64,000 nt of DNA, from contig SCRA01000046.1 in the NCBI GenBank assembly GCA_004297985.1, forward strand, positions 37,491-101,490, read 5' to 3'. The translations under genes and the position numbers were made by a program. A model generated the notes under the pieces. That model did not search any database. It saw nothing but the letters and a program-made list of their open reading frames with translations, and had not been told where the DNA came from. The DNA is from a bacterium (GTDB lineage Bacteria > Vulcanimicrobiota > Vulcanimicrobiia > Vulcanimicrobiales > SCRA01). This document shows, piece after piece, positions 50,668 through 59,497 of this stretch (its first letter is position 1; each line of letters opens with the position of its first letter).

Positions 50668-51284
50668 GCGCGCCCATTCCACGCGTCTACGAGACGCAAC
50701 GCGGCGGCGCGCGTATCGCCGGCATGTCCGACGGCACCGATCACGGCGGCCATCGCCGCGCCCGCCCTGCGTACGGCCGCGACGTTCTCGACATTGATGC
50801 CGCCGATGGCGGCGACAGGCACGGGGCTAGCTTCGACGATGCGCCGCAGACCCTCCAAGCCGATCTCCACGACGTACTTCTTCGATTGCGTGGGAAAGGT
50901 GCAGCCCGCGCCGACGTAGCTGGCACCCAACGCCGCGGCGCGTCGCGCCTGATCGCCGTCGTGGGTGGAGAGGCCCAGGACGGCCGATCCCAGGCGCCGG
51001 CGAACTTCGGCCATATCGAGGCGTTCGGCGTCCTCTTGACCGAGGTGGAGGCCATGGGCTCCGGCGGCCAGAGCCAGCCCGAGGTCGTCATTCACGATCA
51101 GCAGCGCCCCCGCCGCGCGGCAGCGCTCAACGAGGGCGCGCGCCGTCTCAAGCGTGGCCTCCGCCTTCCCGCGATATTGGAAAAGGCGCACCCCGGCGTC
51201 GAGACATGCCTCCAAGCGGCCGAGGGCACCGGCGTGGCCGAGGATCACGTAGAGGCCCGCGAGCCGGGGGCCTAAAGCGTTCAT
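50664..51284 (-). CDS. thiE: thiamine-phosphate synthase
   Basis: Two-hundred-six residues from the ATG at 51284 (MNALGPRLAGLYVIL); the track start at 51482 reaches into parB. The TIM-barrel motifs seen are FQYRGKAEATLETARALVE, NDDLGLALAAGAHGLHLGQE, LGLSTHDGDQARRAA, YVGAGCTFPTQSKK and VAAIGGINVENVAAV. It couples HMP-PP with thiazole phosphate. Its start codon is inside the first of two DnaA-box-like tandem repeats. No TPP riboswitch is recognisable upstream. Confidence 0.92.
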   Translation of the reverse strand: MNALGPRLAGLYVILGHAGALGRLEACLDAGVRLFQYRGKAEATLETARALVERCRAAGALLIVNDDLGLALAAGAHGLHLGQEDAERLDMAEVRRRLGSAVLGLSTHDGDQARRAAALGASYVGAGCTFPTQSKKYVVEIGLEGLRRIVEASPVPVAAIGGINVENVAAVRRAGAAMAAVIGAVGHAGDTRAAALRLVDAWNGRA

Positions 51285-51409
51285 CCACACTCTCCACAGA
51301 TGCTTGTGGAGAACATTCGTTCGCATACAAGGGCTTGGAGGCGAAGCGGCTTGTGTAGCTTCATCCACACTATCCACAGAGCTTGTGGAGAACGCTCGTT
51401 CGCATACAA
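51281..51409. repeat. two 80-bp-spaced direct repeats with DnaA-box-like sites
   Basis: The units at 51281-51330 and 51361-51409 share TCATCCACACT, TCCACAG, GCTTGTGGAGAAC and CGTTCGCATACAA. Each unit carries three 8- or 9-mers close to TTATCCACA or its complement (ATCCACA, CTCTCCACA or CTATCCACA, TTGTGGAGAA), and a CTCCACA...TGTGGAG stem is formed. They lie between parB and thiE near the origin. Confidence 0.65.
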
Positions 51410-51429
51410 CATAGGGTGGGCTCTGCGGC

Positions 51430-52290
51430 TCAGCTCGGCAACCCGAGCAGGAGGTCGCCGATGCGCATGAGGTCGTCGGCATCCGCGTAACGGATCTCGA
51501 GGCGCCCCCCCATGCCCTGCGGAACGATCGCTATTGGGGCGCCGAGGCGCTCGCGCAACTGCTGCTCGAAGGCGGCGACCTCGGCATCGTGCTCGAGGTG
51601 CCGCCGGCGACGCTCGCGGCGCCGCACCGCGCCATCGAGAGTCACGAGCCGTTCAGTTTGCCGAACTGTCAGTCCCTGCGCAACGATGCGCTTGGCCAAC
51701 TCCCTGATCGCCCCCGGCTTGGCCCCCAGCAAGGCGCGTGCGTGACCGGCAGTGAGCGCGCCGGAGCGCAACTCCGCTTGGATCTCGTCGGGCAGACTCA
51801 ACAGGCGCAAGCTATTGGCAATCGCCGGCCGGCTGCGCCCCAAGCGCTCGGCTACCTGCTCTTGCGTGAAGCCGTACTCGTCGATCAGGTGGCGGAAGCC
51901 CATGGCTTCCTCCAACGGATCGAGATCCTCACGCTGGAGATTCTCCAGGATCGCTACTTCAAGGCTTTGGCGGTCGTCGGCCGATCGGACCACCGCCGGC
52001 ACCGTCGAGAGGCCGGCGATCTGGGCGGCGCGCCAGCGCCGCTCGCCGGCGATCAGCTCATAGCGCCCACCGGCCAGCGGGCGCACCAGGAGGGGCACCA
52101 GCACACCGTGCAGGGCGAGCGAGGCAGCCAGCTCTTCGAGGGGCCCGGCGCCGAAAGCGCGCCGAGGCTGCTGAGGGTTGGGATGAATCGCGGAGACGGG
52201 GACCTGCTGGAGCGGCGAGCTCGGCCGGTCGCCCTGCCCGTCGGGAAAGAAGGCGCCGAGGCCGCGCCCTAGCCCGCGCTTGGCACTCAC
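51430..52290 (-). CDS. parB: chromosome partitioning protein ParB
   Basis: This 286-residue ParB/Spo0J has the conserved N-terminal GLGRGLGAFF and VSAIHPNPQQPRR, the CTPase motif ELIAGERRWRAAQIAG, ENLQREDLDPLEEA, and the helix-turn-helix FTQEQVAERLGRSRPAIANSL. The C-terminal dimerisation segment follows GLTVRQTERLV. It binds the two parS sites seen here and loads SMC. GTG start overlapping the parA stop codon. Confidence 0.96.
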   Translation of the reverse strand: MSAKRGLGRGLGAFFPDGQGDRPSSPLQQVPVSAIHPNPQQPRRAFGAGPLEELAASLALHGVLVPLLVRPLAGGRYELIAGERRWRAAQIAGLSTVPAVVRSADDRQSLEVAILENLQREDLDPLEEAMGFRHLIDEYGFTQEQVAERLGRSRPAIANSLRLLSLPDEIQAELRSGALTAGHARALLGAKPGAIRELAKRIVAQGLTVRQTERLVTLDGAVRRRERRRRHLEHDAEVAAFEQQLRERLGAPIAIVPQGMGGRLEIRYADADDLMRIGDLLLGLPS

Positions 52291-53096
52291 AAACGCATCT
52301 CCTGGAGCTCGGCTTCTCCGGCGACTTCCTTGGCCAATGCCAGATAGGCCTGCGCGCCACGACTCTTGGCGTCGAAGAGGATCGCGGGCTTGCCGAAGGA
52401 CGGAGCCTCGGAGAGGCGGACGTTGCGCGGGATGCGCGTTCGGAACACCTGCGAGGGGAAGAAGCGCGAGACTTCCTCAATCACGTCGACGGCGAGGTTC
52501 GTGCGAGCATCGACCATCGTCACCAACACCCCCATGATCTGGAGCCCCGGGTTCAGCGCCTCGCGCACGCGGCCAAGCACCGTCGTGAGCTGGGCCAGCC
52601 CCTCGAGGGCGTAGTACTCGGCCTGCACGGGAATGATCACCCAATCGGCGGCCGTCATCGCGTTGATGGTCAGCAACCCGAGGCTCGGCGGACAGTCGAT
52701 GAAGACGTAGTCGTACTCGGGAGCCAAGGCAACGAGCGCCGATTTCAAGCGCGCCTCCCGCGAGAGGGCGCTGACCAGCTCGATCTCGGCACCGGCGAGA
52801 TTGAGCGTCGCCGGGATGACCTTGAGGCTGGGGATCTCCGTGGGATAGACGACTTCGTTGGCGGCCGCGCGGTGGAGGAGCACGTCGTAGATATCCTTCG
52901 CCACCTTCCGCTTGTCGATGCCTAGTCCGGTGGAGGTATTCCCCTGGGGGTCGAGATCGATCACCAGCACTCGCTTGCCGAGCACTGCCAGACAGGCGCC
53001 GAGGTTGACCGTCGTCGTGCTTTTGCCGACACCGCCCTTCTGGTTGACTACCGCGATGACGCGGCTTGTTTCACGTGAAACATGCTTGACACTCAT
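52287..53096 (-). CDS. parA: chromosome partitioning ATPase ParA
   Basis: This 269-residue ParA/Soj has the deviant Walker A KGGVGKSTTTVNLG (residues about 20-33), Walker A' VIDLDPQGN and the Walker B region YVFIDCPPSLG. The N-terminal leader MSVKHVSRETSR is not part of the ATPase fold; its HVSRETS codons are the parS site TGTTTCACGTGAAACA. So the DNA site lies inside the coding frame. Confidence 0.96.
   Translation of the reverse strand: MSVKHVSRETSRVIAVVNQKGGVGKSTTTVNLGACLAVLGKRVLVIDLDPQGNTSTGLGIDKRKVAKDIYDVLLHRAAANEVVYPTEIPSLKVIPATLNLAGAEIELVSALSREARLKSALVALAPEYDYVFIDCPPSLGLLTINAMTAADWVIIPVQAEYYALEGLAQLTTVLGRVREALNPGLQIMGVLVTMVDARTNLAVDVIEEVSRFFPSQVFRTRIPRNVRLSEAPSFGKPAILFDAKSRGAQAYLALAKEVAGEAELQEMRL
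53067..53082. other. parS: parS site inside parA
   Basis: TGTTTCACGTGAAACA is a perfect 16-bp match to the bacterial parS consensus. It encodes HVSRETS near the parA N-terminus. ParB binds here to start the partition complex. Confidence 0.95.
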
Positions 53097-53183
53097 TGGG
53101 AGCCCGCGCCAAGGACGGGGGCGGATTGGAGAGTCGCACCACCCGTTGGCGGAGCGCCGATCGGCAGGGTCACGCGGGCTTCC

Positions 53184-54611
53184 TCATGACATAGATTGAT
53201 GCGCAGACGCTCCGTGCAAGGACGAATGCCCGAACGGTGCAGCGCTTTCAAGGGCGCGCTCGGCGAGTCCGAGCAGCACTGCGGGCGTGTTCCGAGCGGG
53301 TTCCTCCAGCACCTGCTCCAGCAGATAGCGCAGCAACGCCCCGACCTCGGGGCCGCCGCGGTAGCCCTCTGCCGCGCGCCCGCAGCGGATCAGCAAGGCG
53401 ATCATCTCGTGTCCCCCGATAGCGAGATCCTCAACTCCCAGCGGTGGGCGCTCGGCCAACACGGCGCGGACCCGCTGCGCGAAGCGCTCGTTGTGATCGC
53501 CACGCTTGGGTAGGCCGCTCCCTACGATGTCGGCCACGCGCAACGCGAACAGGCGGTCGAGACGCTCCGGGCCGACCCGGCGGACGAAACGGCGAATCGC
53601 CGCCGGCGTCAGCTCGGGGCCGGTCTGGTACATGTGGTGGCGCACCAGCGCCGCGACGTCATCGACCACGTGGCCGGGGAAACGCAGGCGCACAAGCATC
53701 TCGCGCGCTAACCCTTCGCCCACCACCTCGTGGCGATAGAACGTCGGGCCGGTCTTCGTGCGCGGCTTCCCCACGTCGTGGAGTAGCGCTGCAAGCCGAT
53801 CGGTGAGGTCGTTGTGGGCGGCATCGAGCGTGGCGAGATTGTGGCGCCAAACGTCGTAGGCGTGCCACTCGTTCTGCTCCACGCCATACCCTTCCGCCAG
53901 CTCCGGCCAGATGTGCGCCAGGACCTCCGTCTCGCGCAGCAATTCGAAACCCACGGAGGGCATTGCGGCACGCGTCAGCAGTTTGGTCAGCTCGTCGGCC
54001 ACGCGCTCCGGCGAGACCTCGCGCACGAGCGGCGCGGCTGCGTGCATCGCCGCCAGAGTCCGTGGCGTTAGCGAGAAACCGAACCGTGCGGCGAACTGCG
54101 CACCACGCAGCATGCGCAGGGGATCTTCCACGAAGCAGCGTTCGGCGACGATGTCGATTCGGCGGGAACGAATGTCGGCCTCACCTCCGTACGGATCGAT
54201 GAGGCTGCCATCGTCGAGGGCGCGGGCCAGCATGTTCATACGGAAGTCGCGGCGCCCCAGGTCCTCCTCCAGGGTCACGTCGGGGCCTGACTCCACGACG
54301 AAGTCCCTGTGGCCGGTCCCGGTGGAGCGCTCCCGGCGCGCCAGCGCCACGTCCACCATCTGCCCTTGGGCACGCACCTTGAAGACGGCGAAGCTGGCTC
54401 CCACCAAATCCACCTCTCCGATGGCCTCAAGGCGGCGGCGCACCTCCTCGAGCGGCAGACCCACCACCACGTAGTCGGAGTCCTTGTACTCTAGCTCGCG
54501 CCCCAGGACGGCCTCCATCTCCTCGTCGCGCACCCGCCCGCCCACGGCGTACACGCCGCCAGGGAAGGCCGCTGCCAATGGTGCATCCAGAGGCTGTTTC
54601 ACGTGAAACAT
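53184..54611 (-). CDS. cca: tRNA nucleotidyltransferase (CCA-adding type) with HD domain
   Basis: This 475-residue class II polymerase-beta-type nucleotidyltransferase shows GGVYAVGGRVRDEEME, the D-x-D KDSDYVVVG, RRDFRMNMLA and EDPLRMLRGAQFAARFGF. An HD domain follows (HNLATLDAAHNDLTDRLAALLHDVGKP), then a helical tail. It adds or repairs the tRNA 3' CCA. Its ATG and first codons (MFHVKQ) overlap the end of rsmG and contain parS. Pure A- or CC-adding activity cannot be excluded. Confidence 0.9.
   Translation of the reverse strand: MFHVKQPLDAPLAAAFPGGVYAVGGRVRDEEMEAVLGRELEYKDSDYVVVGLPLEEVRRRLEAIGEVDLVGASFAVFKVRAQGQMVDVALARRERSTGTGHRDFVVESGPDVTLEEDLGRRDFRMNMLARALDDGSLIDPYGGEADIRSRRIDIVAERCFVEDPLRMLRGAQFAARFGFSLTPRTLAAMHAAAPLVREVSPERVADELTKLLTRAAMPSVGFELLRETEVLAHIWPELAEGYGVEQNEWHAYDVWRHNLATLDAAHNDLTDRLAALLHDVGKPRTKTGPTFYRHEVVGEGLAREMLVRLRFPGHVVDDVAALVRHHMYQTGPELTPAAIRRFVRRVGPERLDRLFALRVADIVGSGLPKRGDHNERFAQRVRAVLAERPPLGVEDLAIGGHEMIALLIRCGRAAEGYRGGPEVGALLRYLLEQVLEEPARNTPAVLLGLAERALESAAPFGHSSLHGASAHQSMS
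54595..54610. other. parS: parS site at the rsmG/cca junction
   Basis: A second perfect TGTTTCACGTGAAACA. On the minus strand it contains the rsmG stop codon and nearly all of the first five cca codons, so it belongs to two overlapping coding frames. Confidence 0.95.
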
Positions 54612-55246
54612 AGCGGCTTGCGCTGGGGCACGCCAACTCGCCGCGGGAAGCGAACAGGCGTCATCGCGAGCTTCTCGATGACCAGAAGCCGGTGCTCGCC
54701 CTCCAAGGCCGTCTCCACCGGCGGGCCGCCGCCGAGCATCGGCGAAGCCGCCTCCACCGCACGGAGCTCCACCTCGCCCATCCGTCCGCGCTGGAGCACC
54801 GCCCTGCCGCCCACCCGCAACAGCGGAAGCGTGAACTCGAGTACGGCGGGAGCCGAGGCGACGGCGCGCGCCGTCGCGGTGGCGAAGCGCTCGCGATAGG
54901 CGGCCTCGTGGGCGATGGTCTCGGCTCGCCCCACCAGAATCTCGCCCTCCAACCCCAGCTCGGTGAGCGCCGATCGCAGGAACGCCGCCTTCTTAGCTAC
55001 CGCTTCGATCAGCGTGACACGCACTTCGCAGACGATCGCCAGCGGGATGGCGGGGAAGCCGCCTCCCGAGCCTACGTCCACGAGCTCGCCCTTAGCAATG
55101 TATGGTGCCACGGTCAGGCTGTCCTCGATATGCTCCCAGACCGCCTCGGGGGTGCGCGCTGCGGTGAGGTTGACGCTCCGATTCGCGCTCAACAGCAGCT
55201 CGACGTAGGCGGCTAGGCGATCGCGCCGATCCTGCGGGAGGCTCAC
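54599..55246 (-). CDS. rsmG: 16S rRNA (guanine-527-N7) methyltransferase RsmG
   Basis: This 215-residue RsmG/GidB has [20 protein letters not shown] and [12 protein letters not shown], and the SAM-binding loop [17 protein letters not shown] (about 54-70). [12 protein letters not shown] and the late [15 protein letters not shown] are also present. Loss of RsmG gives streptomycin tolerance in other bacteria. The GTG start overlaps the mnmG stop codon. The C-terminus overlaps cca by 13 bases, through the parS site. Confidence 0.94.
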   Translation of the reverse strand: MSLPQDRRDRLAAYVELLLSANRSVNLTAARTPEAVWEHIEDSLTVAPYIAKGELVDVGSGGGFPAIPLAIVCEVRVTLIEAVAKKAAFLRSALTELGLEGEILVGRAETIAHEAAYRERFATATARAVASAPAVLEFTLPLLRVGGRAVLQRGRMGEVELRAVEAASPMLGGGPPVETALEGEHRLLVIEKLAMTPVRFPRRVGVPQRKPLCFT

Positions 55247-57063
55247 GATGCAGCGGCCTTCACGTAGACGGAGAGGACGGCGACGTCCGCCGGCGTCACG
55301 CCCGGGATGCGCCCCGCCTGGCCCAGGGTGCGCGGGCGATGACGCGCCAACTTCTCGCGTGCCTCGCGCGAGAGCGCACGCAGGCCCTCGAAGCGCAGTT
55401 TCGGTGGAATCTCCGTCGACTCGCCGGCGGCCGCGCGCGCGATCTGCTCCCGCTGCCGACGAATGTAGCCCTCGTAGGCGACCTCGATTGCCACGCGCTC
55501 GCCCAGCTCCCCCGGCAGAGGCTCGGGAAGCGCGGGCAGATCGGCGTAGGCCGCCCCAGGGCGGCGCAGCAAGGTGGTATAGCTGATGCCGTCTGCGTCC
55601 CGCAGTCCCTCTAGGCGTCGACGCTCGCGATCGAGGCGCGCACGGCGCGAGCGATAGGCCTCGTAGGCGCTGTCGGGCAGCAGTCCGATGGCGTGGCCCA
55701 GCGGCGAGAGGCGTTCGTCGGCGTTGTCGTGACGAAGGACCAGCCGGTGCTCGGCACGCGAAGTCAGCATGCGGTAGGGTTCGTCGACGCCCTTAGTCAC
55801 CAGATCGTCGATCATCGTTCCCAGGTAGGAGTCACTGCGCGCCAAGCGGACCGCCTCCCGGCCTTGGGCGCGGCGCGCGGCGTTGACCCCGGCGAGCAGC
55901 CCCTGCGCCGCGGCCTCCTCGTACCCTGAGGTGCCGTTGAGCTGTCCACAGTGGAAGAGCCCGGCCAGACGCCGGGTCTCGAGACTGGCGTCCAGCTCGA
56001 TGGGTTGAACGAAGTCGTACTCTACCGCGTACCCCGGACGCAGCATCTCGCAATCCTCGAGTCCCGGGAGGGTACGCAGCATCGCCAACTGTACGTCGGC
56101 GGGCAGCGAGGTCGAGAAGCCGCCGATGTAGAGCGAACGACTCTCCCAGCCCTCGGGCTCGAGAAAGATCTGGTGAGTGGGGTTATGGGCGAACTTGACG
56201 ACCTTGTCTTCGATCGAGGGACAGTAGCGGGGGCCGATGCCCTTGATCAAGTCGAGGCCATAGAGGGGCGAGCGGTGTAGGTTCTCGCGCACGAGCGCGT
56301 GCGTGCGCTCACTGGTGTTGACGATCCAGCACGCAAGCTGCGGGCCCGGAAACGCCGGCGTCGACCGATAGGAGAAGGCCAGCGGCACGGGGCTGGGCTC
56401 CTGGCGCTGGGCGCGCGAGAAATCCACGCTGGTGATGTCGACGCGCGGCGGCGTTCCCGTCTTCAGCCGCCCCATCGTGAAGCCAAGGCGCACCAGCGCC
56501 GTCGAGAGACCGATCGCTGGCGCCTCACCGTGGCGGCCCGCCGCCTCGACGTGGTCGCCGCGGTAGATCTTCCCGCCCAGGAAGGTGCCGCTGGCGATGA
56601 CCACGCTTGGCGCATGGAAGCGGCGCCCATCTTCGGTGACGACCCCGCGCACCGCGCCCCCCGCCTCATCCAGGTCCACCACCATGCCCTGCACCACGGT
56701 CAAGCCCGGCTGGGCGTGCACCGCCGCGCTTACTCGACGAGCGTACGCCTGCTTATCGGCCTGGGCCCGCAACGCTCGCACGGCGGGGCCTCGGCTCTCG
56801 TTGAGGAAGCGGATGTGCAGGTAGGTGTCGTCGATGGCGCGCCCCATCTCGCCGCCCAGCGCGTCGAGCTCGCGCACGAGCTGCCCCTTCGCGGGGCCGC
56901 CGATCGAGGGGTTGCACGGCATCGTGCAAATCGTCTCGGGATTCCCCGTCACCAGGAGCGTCTCCACCCCCATCCGCGCGGCCGCCAGTGCCGCCTCCGC
57001 GCCCGCGTGGCCGCCTCCCACCACGATCACGCCCGCATCATCACTCCGCATACCGCGAACCAT
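55243..57063 (-). CDS. mnmG: tRNA U34 carboxymethylaminomethyl-modification enzyme MnmG
   Basis: This 606-residue FAD enzyme has [76 protein letters not shown], and the C-terminal helical domain. With MnmE it installs cmnm5U34 on tRNA. ATG 57063 (or 57051) is preceded by a 970-bp repeat-rich spacer separating it from mnmE, which often sits next to it. Confidence 0.95.
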   Translation of the reverse strand: MVRGMRSDDAGVIVVGGGHAGAEAALAAARMGVETLLVTGNPETICTMPCNPSIGGPAKGQLVRELDALGGEMGRAIDDTYLHIRFLNESRGPAVRALRAQADKQAYARRVSAAVHAQPGLTVVQGMVVDLDEAGGAVRGVVTEDGRRFHAPSVVIASGTFLGGKIYRGDHVEAAGRHGEAPAIGLSTALVRLGFTMGRLKTGTPPRVDITSVDFSRAQRQEPSPVPLAFSYRSTPAFPGPQLACWIVNTSERTHALVRENLHRSPLYGLDLIKGIGPRYCPSIEDKVVKFAHNPTHQIFLEPEGWESRSLYIGGFSTSLPADVQLAMLRTLPGLEDCEMLRPGYAVEYDFVQPIELDASLETRRLAGLFHCGQLNGTSGYEEAAAQGLLAGVNAARRAQGREAVRLARSDSYLGTMIDDLVTKGVDEPYRMLTSRAEHRLVLRHDNADERLSPLGHAIGLLPDSAYEAYRSRRARLDRERRRLEGLRDADGISYTTLLRRPGAAYADLPALPEPLPGELGERVAIEVAYEGYIRRQREQIARAAAGESTEIPPKLRFEGLRALSREAREKLARHRPRTLGQAGRIPGVTPADVAVLSVYVKAAAS

Positions 57064-57159
57064 TGTACCATCGACCCGCGCTGTGCGTGCGATGCGGGAC
57101 TAAGCGATGCGGTGCCGCTAGCCATGCGGTGCCGCTAGCCATGCGGTGCGGCGATGGCA

Positions 57160-57260
57160 CGCCCACTCCGGCGTCGCTGCGCCCACATCCTGTGGGCTTG
57201 CTCAAAGCCTCGCGCGCTCCATCATCCTGATTGCGCGCTGCGTAAACGCCTTCGTGGGCG
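57160..57260. repeat. left arm of 100-bp inverted repeat
   Basis: This arm is about 95 percent identical, as its reverse complement, to 57829-57931. It includes the segments GCCCACATCCTGTGGGC and GCGCTCCATCATCCTGAT. The arms enclose about 570 bp of direct repeats. Confidence 0.8.
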
Positions 57261-57454
57261 TGCCCATCGCCGCACCGCATACCAGAACCATCGCACGATC
57301 GCAGAGTAGCACACGCCACCATCGTCGCGCAGCGCGCTGCGGACCTTTCCACTGCGGAGTTATGGGTTTGCGAGGCGTGACGGAGTTACGAGTTTGCGAG
57401 GCGTGACCGAATCTCGGAGCAGGCGAACTCGTGACAGCGTGGCAGGCCAAGCTT
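57241..57454. repeat. direct repeat copy 1
   Basis: About 200 bp beginning CGTAAACGCCTTC and ending GACAGCGTGGCAGGCC. It matches 57459-57650. Copy 1 contains an extra internal 26-bp duplication of GGAGTTAxGxGTTTGCGAGG. Confidence 0.75.
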
Positions 57455-57458
57455 CATA

Positions 57459-57650
57459 CGTAAACGCCTTCCGCGGGCGTGCCCATCGTCGCACCGCATA
57501 CCAGAACAATCGCACGATCGCGGAGCAGCATACGCCACCATCGTTGCACAGCGCGCCGCGGACCTTTCCACCGCGGAGTTACGGGTTTGCGAGGCGCGAC
57601 GGGATTCTTAGAGCAAGCGAGCTCGTGACAGCGTGGCGAGCCAGCCTTCA
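57459..57650. repeat. direct repeat copy 2
   Basis: Second copy of the unit at 57241-57454, about 85-90 percent identical by eye. It lacks the internal 26-bp duplication. Confidence 0.75.
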
Positions 57651-57828
57651 GGCGTCCCGACACACCATCTCTCGCGAATGCGCGAACACAGTACGACAGT
57701 CCGCGTTACATGCTGAGCGGCCGCTAGGGGCCTCATTACATCGCGGAAGCCGGCACGCCGCGTGACCCGGACGCGACATTCGCACTCTACGGCGCCGCGG
57801 GGCGGTGGCGAGGGTGCTGCTGCGGATA

Positions 57829-57931
57829 CGCCCACGAAGGGGTTTACGTAGCGCGCGCAATCAGGATGATGGAGCGCGCGAGGCTTTGAGCAAGCCCACA
57901 GGATGTGGGCGCAGCGACCCCGGAGTGGGCG
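57829..57931. repeat. right arm of 100-bp inverted repeat
   Basis: Reverse complement of the left arm with a few differences, including a CGCGC expansion. It is followed by three 33-bp tandem units. Confidence 0.8.
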
Positions 57932-58013
57932 TATCCGCTGCGGCACCCGGAGTGGAGTGGGCGTGTCCGCATACGGCACCCGGAGTGGAGTGGGCGTGTC
58001 CGCTGCGGCACCC
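57922..58013. repeat. three tandem 33-bp units before mnmE
   Basis: Units of GGAGTGGGCGTATCCGC-CGGCACCC type begin at 57922, 57949 and 57982, the first lacking 6 bases. They lie just after the mnmE stop codon in the minus-strand transcript. No unique spacers, so not a CRISPR array. Confidence 0.75.
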
Positions 58014-58035
58014 GGAGCGGAGCAGGGCCACGAGG

Positions 58036-59454
58036 CTACTTGCCGATGCAGAAGCGGGAGAAGATCGCTTCGAGGAGCTGCTCTGTTACCGCCTCGCCGC
58101 TGAGCTGGCCGAGCGCGGCGCTGGCCTCCACCAAGTCGCCGACGCAGACATCGGCCGGATGGCCGGCATGCAGCGTCTCCAGCACGCGGTCGAAGGCGGC
58201 GATCGCCTCCTCCACGGCTTGTGCCTGCCAAGCACTGGCCAGATGCGGGCGAGCAGGATCCGGCGCCACGTCATCCCAGCCAAGCGAAGCCAGGGCCGAT
58301 TTCGTGCGCTCGATGTCGCTGGAGCGCAGCACGCTGCCGAAGATGGTCGTCTCGCTCTCTCGCGAGCCTGGGGAAGCCAGCCACTGCTGCCACCCCGTCT
58401 CTCCGAGATCGGCTTTGTTGAAGAGCAGCAGACGACGTCGCCCGCGCGTCTGTTCGAGCACCGTGAGCGCGTCCTGCGCCAGCGGAGCAGAGCCGTCGAG
58501 GACGACGATCAGCAGGCTCGCCTGTGCGGCGGCGCGTCGCGCGCGTTCGACGCCCGCGGCCTCGATCGCTTCATCGGTTTGACGGATCCCCGCCGTGTCG
58601 ACCAGTCGCAGGAGCACGCCGTCGATCACCGTCTGTCCGTCGAGCGTGTCGCGCGTCGTCCCCGCCGTCTCAGAGACCAACGCGCGCTCCTCGCCCAGCA
58701 ACGCGTTGAGCAACGAAGACTTCCCGGCGTTGGGCGGCCCCACGATGGCTGCGGAGAGCCCCTCGCGCAGCAGACGACCCATCTCCCACGAAGCACGCAG
58801 CTCGGCGGCACCGTCGCGCAACGCCGACACCAGCGCGGCGAGCGACGCGGAATTGGGCGCGGGCACTTCATCGGGGAAGTCGACGGCGGCTGCCAACTCC
58901 TCCAGCGCGGCGTCGAGCGGATCACGCAGCGCGCGTACCGCGTCGCGCAGCGTACCATCCAGACGCGACTCGGCGGCGCGCGCGGCCCCGCGGTGCTCTG
59001 CCTCGATCAAGTCGGCGACGGCGTCCGCCTGCGAGAGGTCGATCTTGCCGTTCAAAAAAGCGCGCCGCGTGAACTCGCCCGGCAGAGCCATCCGCGCCCC
59101 TGCAGACTGCGCCGCGGCGAGCGTCTCGCGCACCACGACGGGGCTCCCGTGCACGTGGAGCTCGAGAACATCCTCGCCTGTCGGGGTAGACGGTGCCGCG
59201 AGATAGAGCGCCATTGCCTGGTCGATGACGCATCCTTCGGCATCGACCACGTGACCGAAGCGCACGAAACGGCTCTCCAGCGGCCCGGGGGTTGCCGGTC
59301 GAAAGGTGCGCGCCGCCACCACGCGGGCGTCCGCACCGGAGCAGCGGACCACCGCGATCGCTCCGCGCCCCGGAGGCGTGGCCAGTGCCACAATCGTCTC
59401 CCCGAGGACGCGCGCCGCCGAGGCATCGCGTATTGCCGAACTCGTTACGACCAT
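58036..59454 (-). CDS. mnmE: tRNA uridine-34 GTPase MnmE
   Basis: This 472-residue MnmE has a formyl-THF-binding N-terminus (ETIVALATPPGRGAIAVVRCSG), a helical domain (GEFTRRAFLNGKIDLSQADAV), and the G domain with GPPNAGKSSLLNALLG, GTTRDTL, DTAGIRQTDEAIE and FNKADL. It ends in the essential FCIGK. It works with MnmG in tRNA modification. khpB precedes it with a 43-base gap. Confidence 0.96.
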   Translation of the reverse strand: MVVTSSAIRDASAARVLGETIVALATPPGRGAIAVVRCSGADARVVAARTFRPATPGPLESRFVRFGHVVDAEGCVIDQAMALYLAAPSTPTGEDVLELHVHGSPVVVRETLAAAQSAGARMALPGEFTRRAFLNGKIDLSQADAVADLIEAEHRGAARAAESRLDGTLRDAVRALRDPLDAALEELAAAVDFPDEVPAPNSASLAALVSALRDGAAELRASWEMGRLLREGLSAAIVGPPNAGKSSLLNALLGEERALVSETAGTTRDTLDGQTVIDGVLLRLVDTAGIRQTDEAIEAAGVERARRAAAQASLLIVVLDGSAPLAQDALTVLEQTRGRRRLLLFNKADLGETGWQQWLASPGSRESETTIFGSVLRSSDIERTKSALASLGWDDVAPDPARPHLASAWQAQAVEEAIAAFDRVLETLHAGHPADVCVGDLVEASAALGQLSGEAVTEQLLEAIFSRFCIGK

Positions 59455-59497
59455 GCTCTGCGGACCCCCCTGCGGAGGCCCCTACCATATGCCCCGG

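Larger units (their letters stand above)
57064..58035. other. 970-bp non-coding mnmG-mnmE spacer made of repeats
   Basis: No conserved coding frame is seen. The region contains a 17-bp unit (ATGCGGTGCCGCTAGCC) repeated from 57107, a large inverted repeat, a pair of about 200-bp direct repeats and three 33-bp tandem units ending near mnmE. ORFs drawn across it vary with the repeats and have no family resemblance. Confidence 0.8.

Noticed and set aside
51285-51429. possible TPP riboswitch upstream of thiE
   Set aside because: No CTGAGA or GGA-type THI-box core is present; the region is made of DnaA-box-like repeats.
57922-58013. possible CRISPR array
   Set aside because: Units are contiguous, with no unique spacers and no cas genes nearby.
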